Shown in pieces: positions 1 through 12,797 of a stretch of 64,000 nt of DNA. The stretch is taken from positions 47,493-111,492 of the forward strand of contig NW_026042720.1 of NCBI RefSeq assembly GCF_023856365.1, written 5' to 3'. Position numbers and translations under genes: made by a program. Below the pieces are notes generated by a model. It ran no database searches and was not told where the DNA came from. It was given only the letters and a program-made list of their open reading frames with translations. Source of the stretch: Brienomyrus brachyistius (lineage: Eukaryota; Chordata; Actinopteri; Osteoglossiformes; Mormyridae). Within the stretch, counting starts at the first letter, position 1. Each line of letters starts with the position of its first letter.

Positions 1-250
1 TGCTGCTTGTTTGTCAGTGTCAGGGTGCTGCTTGTTTGTCAGTGTCAGGGTGCTGCTTGTTTGTCAGTGTCAGGGTGCTGCTTGTTTGTCAGTGTCAGGG
101 TGCTGCTTGTTTGTCAGTGTCAGGGTGCTGCTTGTTTGTCAGTGTCAGGGTGCTGCTTGTTTGTCAGTGTCAGGGTGCTGCTTGTTTGTCAGTGTCAGGG
201 TGCTGCTTGTTTGTCAGTGTCAGGGTGCTGCTTGTTTGTCAGTGTCAGGG
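1..250 (+). repeat. Block of ten 25-bp units (TGTCAG hexamer, GGTGCTGCTTG tail)
   Basis: Ten units run in perfect 25-bp register from the first base of the window, so the block is cut by the window edge. From 251 the same tail continues without the hexamer (19-bp units). The same unit type forms the 16-unit blocks at 31441 and 36460. Confidence 0.95.
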
Positions 251-284
251 TGCTGCTTGTTTGTCAGGGTGCTGCTTGTTTGTC

Positions 285-444
285 AGGCTGCTGCTTTGTC
301 AGGCTGCTGCTTTGTCAGGCTGCTGCTTTGTCAGGCTGCTGCTTTGTCAGGCTGCTGCTTTGTCAGGCTGCTGCTTTGTCAGGCTGCTGCTTTGTCAGGC
401 TGCTGCTTTGTCAGGCTGCTGCTTTGTCAGGCTGCTGCTTTGTC
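285..444 (+). repeat. Block of ten 16-bp units (no hexamer, GCTGCTGC tail)
   Basis: Ten identical 16-bp units in exact register. From 445 the tail gains one CTG triplet (19-bp units), a clean example of length change in steps of 3 bp. Confidence 0.95.
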
Positions 445-2825
445 AGGCTGCTGCTGCTTTGTCAGGCTGCTGCTGCTTTGTCAGGCTGCTGCTGCTTTGT
501 CAGGCTGCTGCTGCTTTGTCAGGCTGCTGCTGCTTTGTCAGTGTCAGGCTGCTGCTGCTTTGTCAGTGTCAGGCTGCTGCTGCTTTGTCAGGGTGCTGCT
601 TTGTCAGGGTGCTGCTTTGTCAGTGTCAGGCTGCTTTGTCAGTGTCAGGCTGCTGCTTTGTCAGGGTGCTGCTGCTTTGTCAGTGTCAGGGTGCTGCTGG
701 TTTGTCAGGCTGCTGCTGGTTTGTCAGGCTGCTGCTTGTTTGTCAGGGTGCTGCTGGTTTGTCAGGCTGCTGGTTTGTCAGGCTGCTGGTTTGTCAGGCT
801 GCTGGTTTGTCAGGCTGCTGGTTTGTCAGGCTGCTGGTTTGTCAGGCTGCTGGTTTGTCAGGGTCAGGCTGCTGCTTTGTCAGGGTGCTGGTTTGTCAGG
901 GTGCTGCTTTGTCAGGGTGCTGCTTTGTCAGGCTGCTGCTTTGTCAGGCTGCTGCTTTGTCAGGCTGCTGCTTTGTCAGTGTCAGGCTGCTGCTTTGTCA
1001 GGGTCAGGCTGCTGCTTTGTCAGTGTCAGGCTGCTGCTTTGTCAGGGTGCTGGTTTGTCAGGGTCAGGCTGCTGCTTTGTCAGGGTGCTGGTTTGTCAGG
1101 GTGCTGCTGGTTTGTCAGTGTCAGGCTGCTGCTGGTTTGTCAGTGTCAGGCTGCTGCTGGTTTGTCAGTGTCAGGCTGCTGCTGGTTTGTCAGGCTGCTG
1201 CTGGTTTGTCAGGCTGCTGCTGGTTTGTCAGGCTGCTGCTGGTTTGTCAGGCTGCTGCTGGTTTGTCAGGCTGCTGCTGGTTTGTCAGGCTGCTGGTTTG
1301 TCAGGCTGCTGGTTTGTCAGGCTGCTGGTTTGTCAGGGTGCTGGTTTGTCAGTGTCAGGGTGCTGCTTTGTCAGTGTCAGGGTGCTGCTTTGTCAGTGTC
1401 AGGGTGCTGCTTTGTCAGGGTCAGGCTGCTGCTGGTTTGTCAGGCTGCTGCTGGTTTGTCAGGCTGCTGCTGGTTTGTCAGGCTGCTGCTGGTTTGTCAG
1501 TGTCAGGCTGCTGCTGGTTTGTCAGGGTCAGGCTGCTGCTGGTTTGTCAGGGTCAGGCTGCTGCTGGTTTGTCAGGGTCAGGCTGCTGCTGGTTTGTCAG
1601 GCTGCTGCTGGTTTGTCAGGCTGCTGCTTGTTTGTCAGGCTGCTGCTTGTTTGTCAGGCTGCTGCTTGTTTGTCAGGCTGCTGCTTGTTTGTCAGGCTGC
1701 TGCTTGTTTGTCAGGGTGCTGCTGGTTTGTCAGGCTGCTGCTGCTTTGTCAGGCTGCTGCTGCTTTGTCAGGGTGCTGCTGCTTTGTCAGGGTGCTGCTG
1801 CTTTGTCAGGGTGCTGCTGCTTTGTCAGGGTGCTTTGTCAGTGTCAGGCTGCTGCTGGTTTGTCAGGCTGCTGCTGGTTTGTCAGGCTGCTGCTGGTTTG
1901 TCAGGCTGCTGCTGGTTTGTCAGGCTGCTGCTGGTTTGTCAGGCTGCTGCTGGTTTGTCAGTGTCAGGCTGCTGCTGGTTTGTCAGTGTCAGGCTGCTGC
2001 TGCTTTGTCAGTGTCAGGCTGCTGCTGCTTTGTCAGTGTCAGGCTGCTGCTGCTTTGTCAGTGTCAGGCTGCTGCTGCTTTGTCAGGGTGCTGCTTGTTT
2101 GTCAGGGTGCTGCTGGTTTGTCAGGGTGCTGCTGGTTTGTCAGGGTGCTGCTGGTTTGTCAGGCTGCTGCTGGTTTGTCAGGCTGCTGCTGGTTTGTCAG
2201 GCTGCTGCTGGTTTGTCAGGCTGCTGCTGGTTTGTCAGGCTGCTGCTTGTTTGTCAGGCTGCTGCTTGTTTGTCAGGGTGCTGCTTGTTTGTCAGGGTGC
2301 TGCTTGTTTGTCAGGGTGCTGCTTGTTTGTCAGGGTGCTGCTGGTTTGTCAGGGTGCTGCTGGTTTGTCAGGCTGCTGCTGGTTTGTCAGGCTGCTGCTG
2401 GTTTGTCAGGCTGCTGCTTGTTTGTCAGGCTGCTGCTTGTTTGTCAGGCTGCTGCTTGTTTGTCAGGCTGCTGCTTGTTTGTCAGGCTGCTGCTTGTTTG
2501 TCAGGCTGCTGCTTGTTTGTCAGGGTGCTGCTTGTTTGTCAGGGTGCTGCTTGTTTGTCAGGGTGCTGCTTTGTCAGGGTCCTGCTGCTGGTTTGTCAGG
2601 CTGCTGCTGGTTTGTCAGGCTGCTGCTGGTTTGTCAGGCTGCTGCTGGTTTGTCAGGCTGCTGCTGGTTTGTCAGGCTGCTGCTGGTTTGTCAGGCTGCT
2701 GCTGGCTTGTCAGGCTGCTGCTGGTTTGTCAGGCTGCTGCTGGTTTGTCAGGCTGCTGCTGGTTTGTCAGGCTGCTGCTGGTTTGTCAGGCTGCTGCTGG
2801 TTTGTCAGGCTGCTGCTGGTTTGTC

Positions 2826-3420
2826 AGGGTCAGGCTGCTGCTGGTTTGTCAGGGTCAGGCTGCTGCTGGTTTGTCAGGGTCAGGCTGCTGCTGGTTTGTC
2901 AGGGTCAGGCTGCTGCTGGTTTGTCAGGGTCAGGCTGCTGCTGGTTTGTCAGGGTCAGGCTGCTGCTGGTTTGTCAGGGTCAGGCTGCTGCTGGTTTGTC
3001 AGGGTCAGGCTGCTGCTGGTTTGTCAGGGTCAGGCTGCTGCTGGTTTGTCAGGGTCAGGCTGCTGCTGGTTTGTCAGGGTCAGGCTGCTGCTGGTTTGTC
3101 AGGGTCAGGCTGGTGCTGGTTTGTCAGGGTCAGGCTGGTGCTGGTTTGTCAGGGTCAGGCTGGTGCTGGTTTGTCAGGGTCAGGCGGGTGCTGGTTTGTC
3201 AGGGTCAGGCGGGTGCTGGTTTGTCAGGGTCAGGCGGGTGCTGGTTTGTCAGGGTCAGGCGGGTGCTGGTTTGTCAGGCGGGTGCTGGTTTGTCAGGCGG
3301 GTGCTGGTTTGTCAGGCGGGTGCTGGTTTGTCAGTGTCGTGCTGCTGGTTTGTCAGTGTCGTGCTGCTGGTTTGTCAGTGTCGTGCTGCTGGTTTGTCAG
3401 TGTCGTGCTGCTGGTTTGTC
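2826..3420 (+). repeat. Graded block: tail changes stepwise from GCTGCTGCTGG to GCTGGTG, GCGGGTG and then GTCGTGC
   Basis: Eleven 25-bp units with GGTCAG and the GCTGCTGCTGG tail (2826-3100) are followed by three with GCTGGTGCTGG (3101-3175), four with GCGGGTGCTGG (3176-3275), three of the last without the hexamer (3276-3332), and four 22-bp units where the hexamer reads TGTCGT (3333-3420). The order looks like successive point changes, each amplified in place. Much of the same order recurs near 33560-34010 and 38460-38880. Confidence 0.9.
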
Positions 3421-4475
3421 AGGGTGCTGCTTGTTTGTCAGGGTGCTGCTTGTTTGTCAGGGTGCTGCTTGTTTGTCAGGGTGCTGCTTGTTTGTCAGGG
3501 TGCTGCTTGTTTGTCAGGGTGCTGCTTGTTTGTCAGGGTGCTGCTTGTTTGTCAGGGTGCTGCTTGTTTGTCAGGGTGCTGCTTGTTTGTCAGGGTGCTG
3601 CTTGTTTGTCAGGGTGCTGCTTGTTTGTCAGGGTGCTGCTGCTTGTTTGTCAGGGTGCTGCTGCTGGTTTGTCAGGGTGCTGCTGCTGGTTTGTCAGGCT
3701 GCTGCTGCTGGTTTGTCAGGCTGCTGCTGCTGGTTTGTCAGGCTGCTGCTGCTTTGTCAGGCTGCTGCTGCTTTGTCAGGCTGCTGCTGCTTTGTCAGGC
3801 TGCTGCTGCTTTGTCAGGCTGCTGCTGCTTTGTCAGGCTGCTGCTGCTTTGTCAGGCTGCTGCTGCTTTGTCAGGCTGCTGCTGGTTTGTCAGGCTGCTG
3901 CTGGTTTGTCAGGCTGCTGCTGGTTTGTCAGGCTGCTGCTGGTTTGTCAGTGTCAGGCTGCTGCTGGTTTGTCAGTGTCAGGCTGCTGCTGGTTTGTCAG
4001 TGTCAGGCTGCTGCTGGTTTGTCAGTGTCAGGCTGCTGCTGGTTTGTCAGTGTCAGGCTGCTGCTGGTTTGTCAGTGTCAGGCTGCTGCTGGTTTGTCAG
4101 GCTGCTGCTGGTTTGTCAGGGTGCTGCTTGTTTGTCAGGGTGCTGCTTGTTTGTCAGGGTGCTGCTTGTTTGTCAGGGTGCTGCTTGTTTGTCAGGGTGC
4201 TGCTTGTTTGTCAGGCTGCTGCTTGTTTGTCAGGCTGCTGCTGGTTTGTCAGTGTCAGGCTGCTGCTGGTTTGTCAGTGTCAGGCTGCTGCTGGTTTGTC
4301 AGTGTCAGGCTGCTGCTGGTTTGTCAGTGTCAGGCTGCTGCTGGTTTGTCAGTGTCAGGCTGCTGCTGGTTTGTCAGTGTCAGGCTGCTGCTGGTTTGTC
4401 AGTGTCAGGCTGCTGCTGGTTTGTCAGTGTCAGGCTGCTGCTGGTTTGTCAGTGTCAGGCTGCTGCTGGTTTGTC

Positions 4476-5000
4476 AGTGTCAGGCTGCTGCTGCTTTGTC
4501 AGTGTCAGGCTGCTGCTGCTTTGTCAGTGTCAGGCTGCTGCTGCTTTGTCAGTGTCAGGCTGCTGCTGCTTTGTCAGTGTCAGGCTGCTGCTGCTTTGTC
4601 AGTGTCAGGCTGCTGCTGCTTTGTCAGTGTCAGGCTGCTGCTGCTTTGTCAGTGTCAGGCTGCTGCTGCTTTGTCAGTGTCAGGCTGCTGCTGCTTTGTC
4701 AGTGTCAGGCTGCTGCTGCTTTGTCAGTGTCAGGCTGCTGCTGCTTTGTCAGTGTCAGGCTGCTGCTGCTTTGTCAGTGTCAGGCTGCTGCTGCTTTGTC
4801 AGTGTCAGGCTGCTGCTGCTTTGTCAGTGTCAGGCTGCTGCTGCTTTGTCAGTGTCAGGCTGCTGCTGCTTTGTCAGTGTCAGGCTGCTGCTGCTTTGTC
4901 AGTGTCAGGCTGCTGCTGCTTTGTCAGTGTCAGGCTGCTGCTGCTTTGTCAGTGTCAGGCTGCTGCTGCTTTGTCAGTGTCAGGCTGCTGCTGCTTTGTC
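4476..5000 (+). repeat. Block of twenty-one 25-bp units (TGTCAG hexamer, GCTGCTGCTGC tail)
   Basis: Twenty-one units in exact 25-bp register (525 bp), the longest uniform run of this type. The same unit recurs at 12116-12440 (13 units), 16304-16503 (8), 22351-22775 (17), 34094-34568 (19) and 39035-39484 (18). Confidence 0.95.
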
Positions 5001-8000
5001 AGGCTGCTGCTGGTTGGTCAGGCTGCTGCTGGTTGGTCAGGCTGCTGCTGGTTTGTCAGGGTGCTGCTGGTTTGTCGTGCTGCTGCTGGTTTGTCGTGCT
5101 GCTGCTGGTTTGTCGTGCTGCTGCTGGTTTGTCGTGCTGCTGCTGCTTTGTCAGGCTGCTGCTGCTTTGTCAGGCTGCTGCTGCTTTGTCAGGCTGCTGC
5201 TGCTTTGTCAGTGTCAGGCTGCTGCTGCTTTGTCAGTGTCAGGCTGCTGCTGCTTTGTCAGTGTCAGGCTGCTGCTGCTTTGTCAGTGTCAGGCTGCTGC
5301 TGCTTTGTCAGTGTCAGGCTGCTGCTTGTTTGTCGTGCTGCTTGTTTGTCAGTGTCAGGGTGCTGCTTGTTTGTCGTGCTGCTTGTTTGTCAGGGTGCTG
5401 CTTTGTCAGGGTGCTGCTGCTTTGTCAGGGTGCTGCTTTGTCAGGGTGCTGCTTTGTCAGGGTGCTGCTGCTTTGTCAGGGTGCTGCTTTGTCAGGGTGC
5501 TGCTGCTTTGTCAGGGTCAGGCTGCTGGTTTGTCAGGCTGCTGCTGCTTTGTCAGGGTCAGGCTGCTGGTTTGTCAGGGTCAGGCTGCTGCTGGTTTGTC
5601 AGGGTCAGGCTGCTGCTGGTTTGTCAGGGTCACGCTGCTGCTGGTTTGTCAGGGTCAGGCTGCTGCTGGTTTGTCAGGGTCAGGCTGCTGCTGGTTTGTC
5701 AGTGTCAGGGTGCTGCTGGTTTGTCAGTGTCAGGCTGCTGCTGCTTTGTCAGTGTCAGGCTGCTTTGTCAGTGTCAGGCTGCTTTGTCAGTGTCAGGCTG
5801 CTTTGTCAGGCTGCTTTGTCAGGCTGCTTTGTCAGTGTCAGGCTGCTTTGTCAGTGTCAGGCTGCTTTGTCAGTGTCAGGCTGCTGCTTTGTCAGGGTGC
5901 TGCTGGTTTGTCAGGGTGCTGCTGGTTTGTCAGGCTGCTGCTGGTTTGTCAGGCTGCTGCTGGTTTGTCAGTGTCAGGGTGCTGCTGGTTTGTCAGGCTG
6001 CTGCTTGTTTGTCAGGGTGCTGCTGGTTTGTCAGGCTGCTGCTGGTTTGTCAGGCTGCTGGTTTGTCAGGCTGCTGGTTTGTCAGTGTCAGGCTGCTGCT
6101 TTGTCAGTGTCAGGCTGCTGCTTTGTCAGTGTCAGGGTGCTGCTTTGTCAGGGTGCTGGTTTGTCAGGGTGCTGCTTTGTCAGGGTGCTGGTTTGTCAGG
6201 GTCAGGCTGCTGCTTTGTCAGGGTGCTGGTTTGTCAGGGTCAGGCTGCTGCTTTGTCAGTGTCAGGCTGCTGCTTTGTCAGTGTCAGGCTGCTGCTTTGT
6301 CAGTGTCAGGCTGCTGCTTTGTCAGGGTCAGGCTGCTGGTTTGTCAGTGTCAGGCTGCTGCTGGTTTGTCAGTGTCAGGCTGCTGCTGGTTTGTCAGTGT
6401 CAGGCTGCTGCTGCTTTGTCAGTGTCAGGCTGCTGCTGCTTTGTCAGTGTCAGGCTGCTGCTGCTTTGTCAGGGTGCTGCTTTGTCAGGGTGCTGCTTTG
6501 TCAGGGTGCTGCTTTGTCAGGGTGCTGCTTTGTCAGGGTGCTGCTTTGTCAGGGTGCTGCTTTGTCAGGGTCAGGCTGCTGCTTTGTCAGTGTCAGGCTG
6601 CTGCTTTGTCAGTGTCAGGCTGCTGCTTTGTCAGTGTCAGGCTGCTGCTTTGTCAGTGTCAGGCTGCTGCTTTGTCAGGGTCAGGCTGCTGCTTTGTCAG
6701 TGTCAGGCTGCTGCTTTGTCAGGGTCAGGCTGCTGCTTTGTCAGGGTGCTGCTGGTTTGTCAGTGTCAGGCTGCTGCTGGTTTGTCAGTGTCAGGCTGCT
6801 GCTGGTTTGTCAGGCTGCTGCTGGTTTGTCAGGCTGCTGCTGGTTTGTCAGGCTGCTGCTGGTTTGTCAGGCTGCTGCTGGTTTGTCAGGCTGCTGGTTT
6901 GTCAGGCTGCTGGTTTGTCAGGCTGCTGGTTTGTCAGGCTGCTGGTTTGTCAGGCTGCTGGTTTGTCAGTGTCAGGGTGCTGCTTTGTCAGTGTCAGGGT
7001 GCTGCTTTGTCAGTGTCAGGGTGCTGGTTTGTCAGTGTCAGGGTGCTGGTTTGTCAGTGTCAGGGTGCTGGTTTGTCAGGCTGCTGCTGGTTTGTCAGGC
7101 TGCTGCTGGTTTGTCAGGCTGCTGCTGGTTTGTCAGGCTGCTGCTGGTTTGTCAGGCTGCTGCTGGTTTGTCAGGGTCAGGCTGCTGCTGGTTTGTCAGG
7201 CTGCTGCTGGTTTGTCAGGCTGCTGCTTGTTTGTCAGGCTGCTGCTTGTTTGTCAGGCTGCTGCTTGTTTGTCAGGGTGCTGCTGGTTTGTCAGGCTGCT
7301 GCTGCTTTGTCAGGGTGCTGCTGCTTTGTCAGGGTGCTGCTGCTTTGTCAGGGTGCTGCTGCTTTGTCAGGGTGCTTTGTCAGGGTGCTTTGTCAGTGTC
7401 AGGCTGCTGCTGGTTTGTCAGGCTGCTGCTGGTTTGTCAGGCTGCTGCTGGTTTGTCAGGCTGCTGCTGGTTTGTCAGGCTGCTGCTGGTTTGTCAGGCT
7501 GCTGCTGGTTTGTCAGGCTGCTGCTGGTTTGTCAGTGTCAGGCTGCTGCTGGTTTGTCAGTGTCAGGCTGCTGCTGGTTTGTCAGTGTCAGGCTGCTGCT
7601 GGTTTGTCAGGGTGCTGCTTGTTTGTCAGGGTGCTGCTTGTTTGTCAGGGTGCTGCTGGTTTGTCAGGGTGCTGCTGGTTTGTCAGGGTGCTGCTGGTTT
7701 GTCAGGGTGCTGCTGGTTTGTCAGGCTGCTGCTGGTTTGTCAGGCTGCTGCTGGTTTGTCAGGCTGCTGCTTGTTTGTCAGGGTGCTGCTTGTTTGTCAG
7801 GGTGCTGCTTGTTTGTCAGGGTGCTGCTTGTTTGTCAGGGTGCTGCTTGTTTGTCAGGCTGCTGCTTGTTTGTCAGGCTGCTGCTTGTTTGTCAGGCTGC
7901 TGCTTGTTTGTCAGGGTGCTGCTGGTTTGTCAGGGTGCTGCTGGTTTGTCAGGGTGCTGCTGGTTTGTCAGGGTGCTGCTGGTTTGTCAGGGTGCTGCTG

Positions 8001-8274
8001 GTTTGTCAGGGTGCTGCTGGTTTGTCAGGCTGCTGCTGGTTTGTCAGGCTGCTGCTGGTTTGTCAGGCTGCTGCTGGTTTGTCAGGCTGCTGCTGGTTTG
8101 TCAGGCTGCTGCTGGTTTGTCAGGCTGCTGCTGGTTTGTCAGGCTGCTGCTGGTTTGTCAGGCTGCTGCTTGTTTGTCAGGCTGCTGCTTGTTTGTCAGG
8201 CTGCTGCTTGTTTGTCAGGGTGCTGCTTGTTTGTCAGGGTGCTGCTTGTTTGTCAGGGTGCTGCTTGTTTGTCA

Positions 8275-8560
8275 GGGTGCTGCTGGTGGTTTGTCAGGCT
8301 GCTGCTGGTGGTTTGTCAGGCTGCTGCTGGTGGTTTGTCAGGGTGCTGCTGGTGGTTTGTCAGGCTGCTGCTGGTGGTTTGTCAGGCTGCTGCTGGTGGT
8401 TTGTCAGGCTGCTGCTGGTGGTTTGTCAGGCTGCTGCTGGTGGTTTGTCAGGCTGCTGCTGGTGGTTTGTCAGGCTGCTGCTGGTGGTTTGTCAGGCTGC
8501 TGCTGGTGGTTTGTCAGGCTGCTGCTGGTGGTTTGTCAGGCTGCTGCTGGTGGTTTGTCA
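8275..8560 (+). repeat. Block of thirteen 22-bp units with GCTGCTGCTGGTGG tail
   Basis: Thirteen 22-bp units carry an extra TGG triplet before the anchor. Two start with GG instead of GC. The block is followed by short units with a single CTG before GTTTGTCAG, an order repeated downstream of the block at 9604. Confidence 0.93.
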
Positions 8561-9603
8561 GGCTGCTGCTGGTTTGTCAGGGTCAGGCTGCTGCTGGTTT
8601 GTCAGTGTCAGGCTGCTGCTGGTTTGTCAGTGTCAGGCTGCTGCTGGTTTGTCAGTGTCAGGCTGGTTTGTCAGTGTCAGGCTGGTTTGTCAGTGTCAGG
8701 CTGGTTTGTCAGTGTCAGGCTGCTTTGTCAGTGTCAGGCTGCTTTGTCAGTGTCAGGCTGCTGCTGGTTTGTCAGGCTGCTGCTGGTTTGTCAGGCTGCT
8801 GCTGGTTTGTCAGGCTGCTGCTGGTTTGTCAGGCTGCTGCTGGTTTGTCAGGGTCAGGCTGCTGCTGGTTTGTCAGGGTCAGGCTGCTGCTGGTTTGTCA
8901 GGGTCAGGCTGCTGCTGGTTTGTCAGGCGGGTGCTGGTTTGTCAGGCTGGTGCTGGTTTGTCAGGCTGGTGCTGGTTTGTCAGGCTGGTGCTGGTTTGTC
9001 AGGGTGCTGCTGCTTTGTCAGGGTGCTGCTTGTTTGTCAGTGTCAGGGTGCTGCTTGTTTGTCAGTGTCAGGCTGCTGGTTTGTCAGTGTCAGGCTGCTG
9101 GTTTGTCAGTGTCAGGCTGCTGCTTTGTCAGGGTGCTGCTTTGTCAGGGTGCTGGTTTGTCAGGGTCAGGCTGCTGGTTTGTCAGGGTCAGGCTGCTGCT
9201 GGTTTGTCAGTGTCAGGCGGCTGCTGGTTTGTCAGTGTCAGGCTGCTGCTGGTTTGTCAGGCTGCTGCTTGTTTGTCAGGCTGCTGCTTGTTTGTCAGGC
9301 TGCTGCTTGTTTGTCAGGCTGCTGCTTGTTTGTCAGGGTGCTGCTTTGTCAGGGTGCTGCTTTGTCAGGGTGCTGCTTTGTCAGGGTGCTGGTTTGTCAG
9401 GGTGCTGCTTTGTCAGGGTGCTGGTTTGTCAGGCTGCTGGTTTGTCAGGCTGCTGGTTTGTCAGGCTGCTGGTTTGTCAGGCTGCTGGTTTGTCAGGCTG
9501 CTGGTTTGTCAGGCTGCTGGTTTGTCAGGGTGCTGCTTGTTTGTCAGGGTGCTGCTTGTTTGTCAGGGTGCTGCTTGTTTGTCAGGGTGCTGCTTGTTTG
9601 TCA

Positions 9604-9779
9604 GGGTGCTGCTGGTGGTTTGTCAGGCTGCTGCTGGTGGTTTGTCAGGCTGCTGCTGGTGGTTTGTCAGGCTGCTGCTGGTGGTTTGTCAGGCTGCTGC
9701 TGGTGGTTTGTCAGGCTGCTGCTGGTGGTTTGTCAGGCTGCTGCTGGTGGTTTGTCAGGCTGCTGCTGGTGGTTTGTCA
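9604..9779 (+). repeat. Second block of eight 22-bp units with GCTGCTGCTGGTGG tail
   Basis: Eight units of the same 22-bp type as 8275-8560, followed by the same series of short units (first GGCTGGTTTG at 8661 and again at 9880, offset 1219 bp). This supports a roughly 1.2-1.3 kb higher-order duplication with different unit counts. Confidence 0.9.
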
Positions 9780-10752
9780 GGCTGCTGCTGGTTTGTCAGG
9801 GTCAGGCTGCTGCTGGTTTGTCAGTGTCAGGCTGCTGCTGGTTTGTCAGTGTCAGGCTGCTGCTGGTTTGTCAGTGTCAGGCTGGTTTGTCAGTGTCAGG
9901 CTGGTTTGTCAGTGTCAGGCTGGTTTGTCAGTGTCAGGCTGCTTTGTCAGTGTCAGGCTGCTTTGTCAGTGTCAGGCTGCTGCTTTGTCAGTGTCAGGCT
10001 GCTGCTTTGTCAGTGTCAGGCTGCTGCTGGTTTGTCAGGCTGCTGGTTTGTCAGTGTCAGGCTGCTGCTGGTTTGTCAGGGTGCTGCTGGTTTGTCAGGG
10101 TGCTGCTGGTTTGTCAGGGTGCTGCTGGTTTGTCAGGGTGCTGCTGGTTTGTCAGGGTGCTGCTGGTTTGTCAGGGTGCTGCTGGTTTGTCAGGCTGCTG
10201 CTGCTTTGTCAGGGTGCTGCTTTGTCAGGGTGCTGCTTTGTCAGGCTGCTGCTTTGTCAGGCTGCTGCTTTGTCAGGCTGCTGCTTTGTCAGGGTCAGGC
10301 TGCTGCTTTGTCAGGGTCAGGCTGCTGCTTTGTCAGTGTCAGGCTGCTGCTTTGTCAGGGTGCTGGTTTGTCAGGGTGCTGCTTGTTTGTCAGGGTGCTG
10401 CTTGTTTGTCAGGGTGCTGCTGGTTTGTCAGGGTGCTGCTGGTTTGTCAGGGTGCTGCTGGTTTGTCAGGCTGCTGCTGGTTTGTCAGGCTGCTGCTGGT
10501 TTGTCAGGCTGGTGCTGCTTTGTCAGGGTGCTGCTTTGTCAGGGTGCTGCTTTGTCAGGCTGCTGCTTTGTCAGGCTGCTGCTTTGTCAGGGTCAGGCTG
10601 CTGCTTTGTCAGGGTCAGGCTGCTGCTTTGTCAGTGTCAGGCTGCTGCTTTGTCAGGGTGCTGGTTTGTCAGGGTCAGGCTGCTGCTTTGTCAGGGTGCT
10701 GGTTTGTCAGGCTGCTGCTGGTTTGTCAGTGTCAGGCTGCTGCTGGTTTGTC

Positions 10753-10980
10753 AGTGTCAGGCTGCTTTGTCAGTGTCAGGCTGCTTTGTCAGTGTCAGGC
10801 TGCTTTGTCAGTGTCAGGCTGCTTTGTCAGTGTCAGGCTGCTTTGTCAGTGTCAGGCTGCTTTGTCAGTGTCAGGCTGCTGCGTCAGTGTCAGGCTGCTG
10901 CGTCAGTGTCAGGCTGCTGCGTCAGTGTCAGGCTGCTGCGTCAGTGTCAGGCTGCTGCGTCAGTGTCAGGCTGCTGCGTC
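10753..10980 (+). repeat. 228-bp composite block: six short 19-bp units plus six GCGTCAG units, copy 1
   Basis: Six 19-bp units with tail GCTGC and normal anchor are followed by six 19-bp units in which the anchor is reduced to GCGTCAG, losing TTT. The same 6+6 order, with the same counts, recurs at 12798-13025, offset 2045 bp. Confidence 0.93.
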
Positions 10981-12797
10981 AGTGTCAGGCTGCTGCTGGT
11001 TTGTCAGTGTCAGGCTGCTGCGTCAGTGTCAGGCTGCTTTGTCAGTGTCAGGCTGCTGGTTTGTCAGTGTCAGGCTGCTGGTTTGTCAGTGTCAGGCTGC
11101 TGCTTTGTCAGGCTGCTGCTTTGTCAGGGTGCTGGTTTGTCAGGGTCAGGCTGCTGCTTTGTCAGGGTGCTGGTTTGTCAGGGTCAGGCTGCTGCTTTGT
11201 CAGGGTCAGGCTGCTGCTGGTTTGTCAGTGTCAGGCGGCTGCTGGTTTGTCAGTGTCAGGCTGCTGGTTTGTCAGTGTCAGGCTGCTGCTTTGTCAGGCT
11301 GCTGCTTTGTCAGGCTGCTGCTTTGTCAGGCTGCTGCTTTGTCAGGCTGCTGCTTTGTCAGGCTGCTGCTTTGTCAGGCTGCTGCTTGTTTGTCAGGCTG
11401 CTGCTTGTTTGTCAGGCTGCTGCTTGTTTGTCAGGCTGCTGCTTGTTTGTCAGGCTGCTGCTTGTTTGTCAGGCTGCTGCTTGTTTGTCAGGCTGCTGCT
11501 GGTTTGTCAGGGTGCTGCTGGTTTGTCAGGGTGCTGCTGGTTTGTCAGGCTGCTGCTGGTTTGTCAGGCTGCTGCTGGTTTGTCAGGCTGCTGCTGGTTT
11601 GTCAGGCTGCTGCTGGTTTGTCAGGCTGCTGCTGGTTTGTCAGGCTGCTGCTGGTTTGTCAGTGTCAGGCTGCTGCTTTGTCAGTGTCAGGGTGCTGGTT
11701 TGTCAGGCTGCTGCTTTGTCAGGCTGCTGCTTTGTCAGGGTGCTGGTTTGTCAGGGTCAGGCTGCTGCTTTGTCAGGGTGCTGGTTTGTCAGGGTCAGGC
11801 TGCTGCTTTGTCAGTGTCAGGCTGCTGCTGGTTTGTCAGTGTCAGGCTGCTGCTGGTTTGTCAGGCTGCTGCTTTGTCAGGGTGCTGCTTTGTCAGGGTG
11901 CTGCTTTGTCAGGGTGCTGCTTTGTCAGGCTGCTGCTTTGTCAGGGTCAGGCTGCTGCTTTGTCAGGGTCAGGCTGCTGCTTTGTCAGTGTCAGGCTGCT
12001 GCTTTGTCAGGGTGCTGGTTTGTCAGGGTCAGGCTGCTGCTTTGTCAGGCTGCTGCTGGTTTGTCAGTGTCAGGCTGCTGCTGCTTTGTCAGTGTCAGGC
12101 TGCTGCTGGTTTGTCAGTGTCAGGCTGCTGCTGCTTTGTCAGTGTCAGGCTGCTGCTGCTTTGTCAGTGTCAGGCTGCTGCTGCTTTGTCAGTGTCAGGC
12201 TGCTGCTGCTTTGTCAGTGTCAGGCTGCTGCTGCTTTGTCAGTGTCAGGCTGCTGCTGCTTTGTCAGTGTCAGGCTGCTGCTGCTTTGTCAGTGTCAGGC
12301 TGCTGCTGCTTTGTCAGTGTCAGGCTGCTGCTGCTTTGTCAGTGTCAGGCTGCTGCTGCTTTGTCAGTGTCAGGCTGCTGCTGCTTTGTCAGTGTCAGGC
12401 TGCTGCTGCTTTGTCAGTGTCAGGCTGCTGCTGCTTTGTCAGTGTCAGGCTGCTGCTTGTTTGTCAGTGTCAGGCTGCTGCTTGTTTGTCAGTGTCAGGC
12501 TGCTGCTTGTTTGTCAGGGTGCTGCTGGTTTGTCAGGCTGCTTCTGCTTTGTCAGGCTGCTGCTTGTTTGTCAGGCTCAGGCTGCTGCTGGTTTGTCAGG
12601 CTCAGGCTGCTGCTGGTTTGTCAGTGTCAGGCTGCTGCTGGTTTGTCAGTGTCAGGCTGCTGCTGGTTTGTCAGTGTCAGGCTGCTGCTGGTTTGTCAGT
12701 GTCAGGCTGCTGCTGGTTTGTCAGTGTCAGGCTGCTGCTGGTTTGTCAGTGTCAGGCTGCTGCTGGTTTGTCAGTGTCAGGCTGCTGCTGGTTTGTC

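Noticed and set aside
8275..9779. Many GCTGGTGG octamers, identical to the E. coli Chi site
   Set aside because: Chi acts with bacterial RecBCD. In a fish genome the match is a by-product of the CTG/TGG tail.
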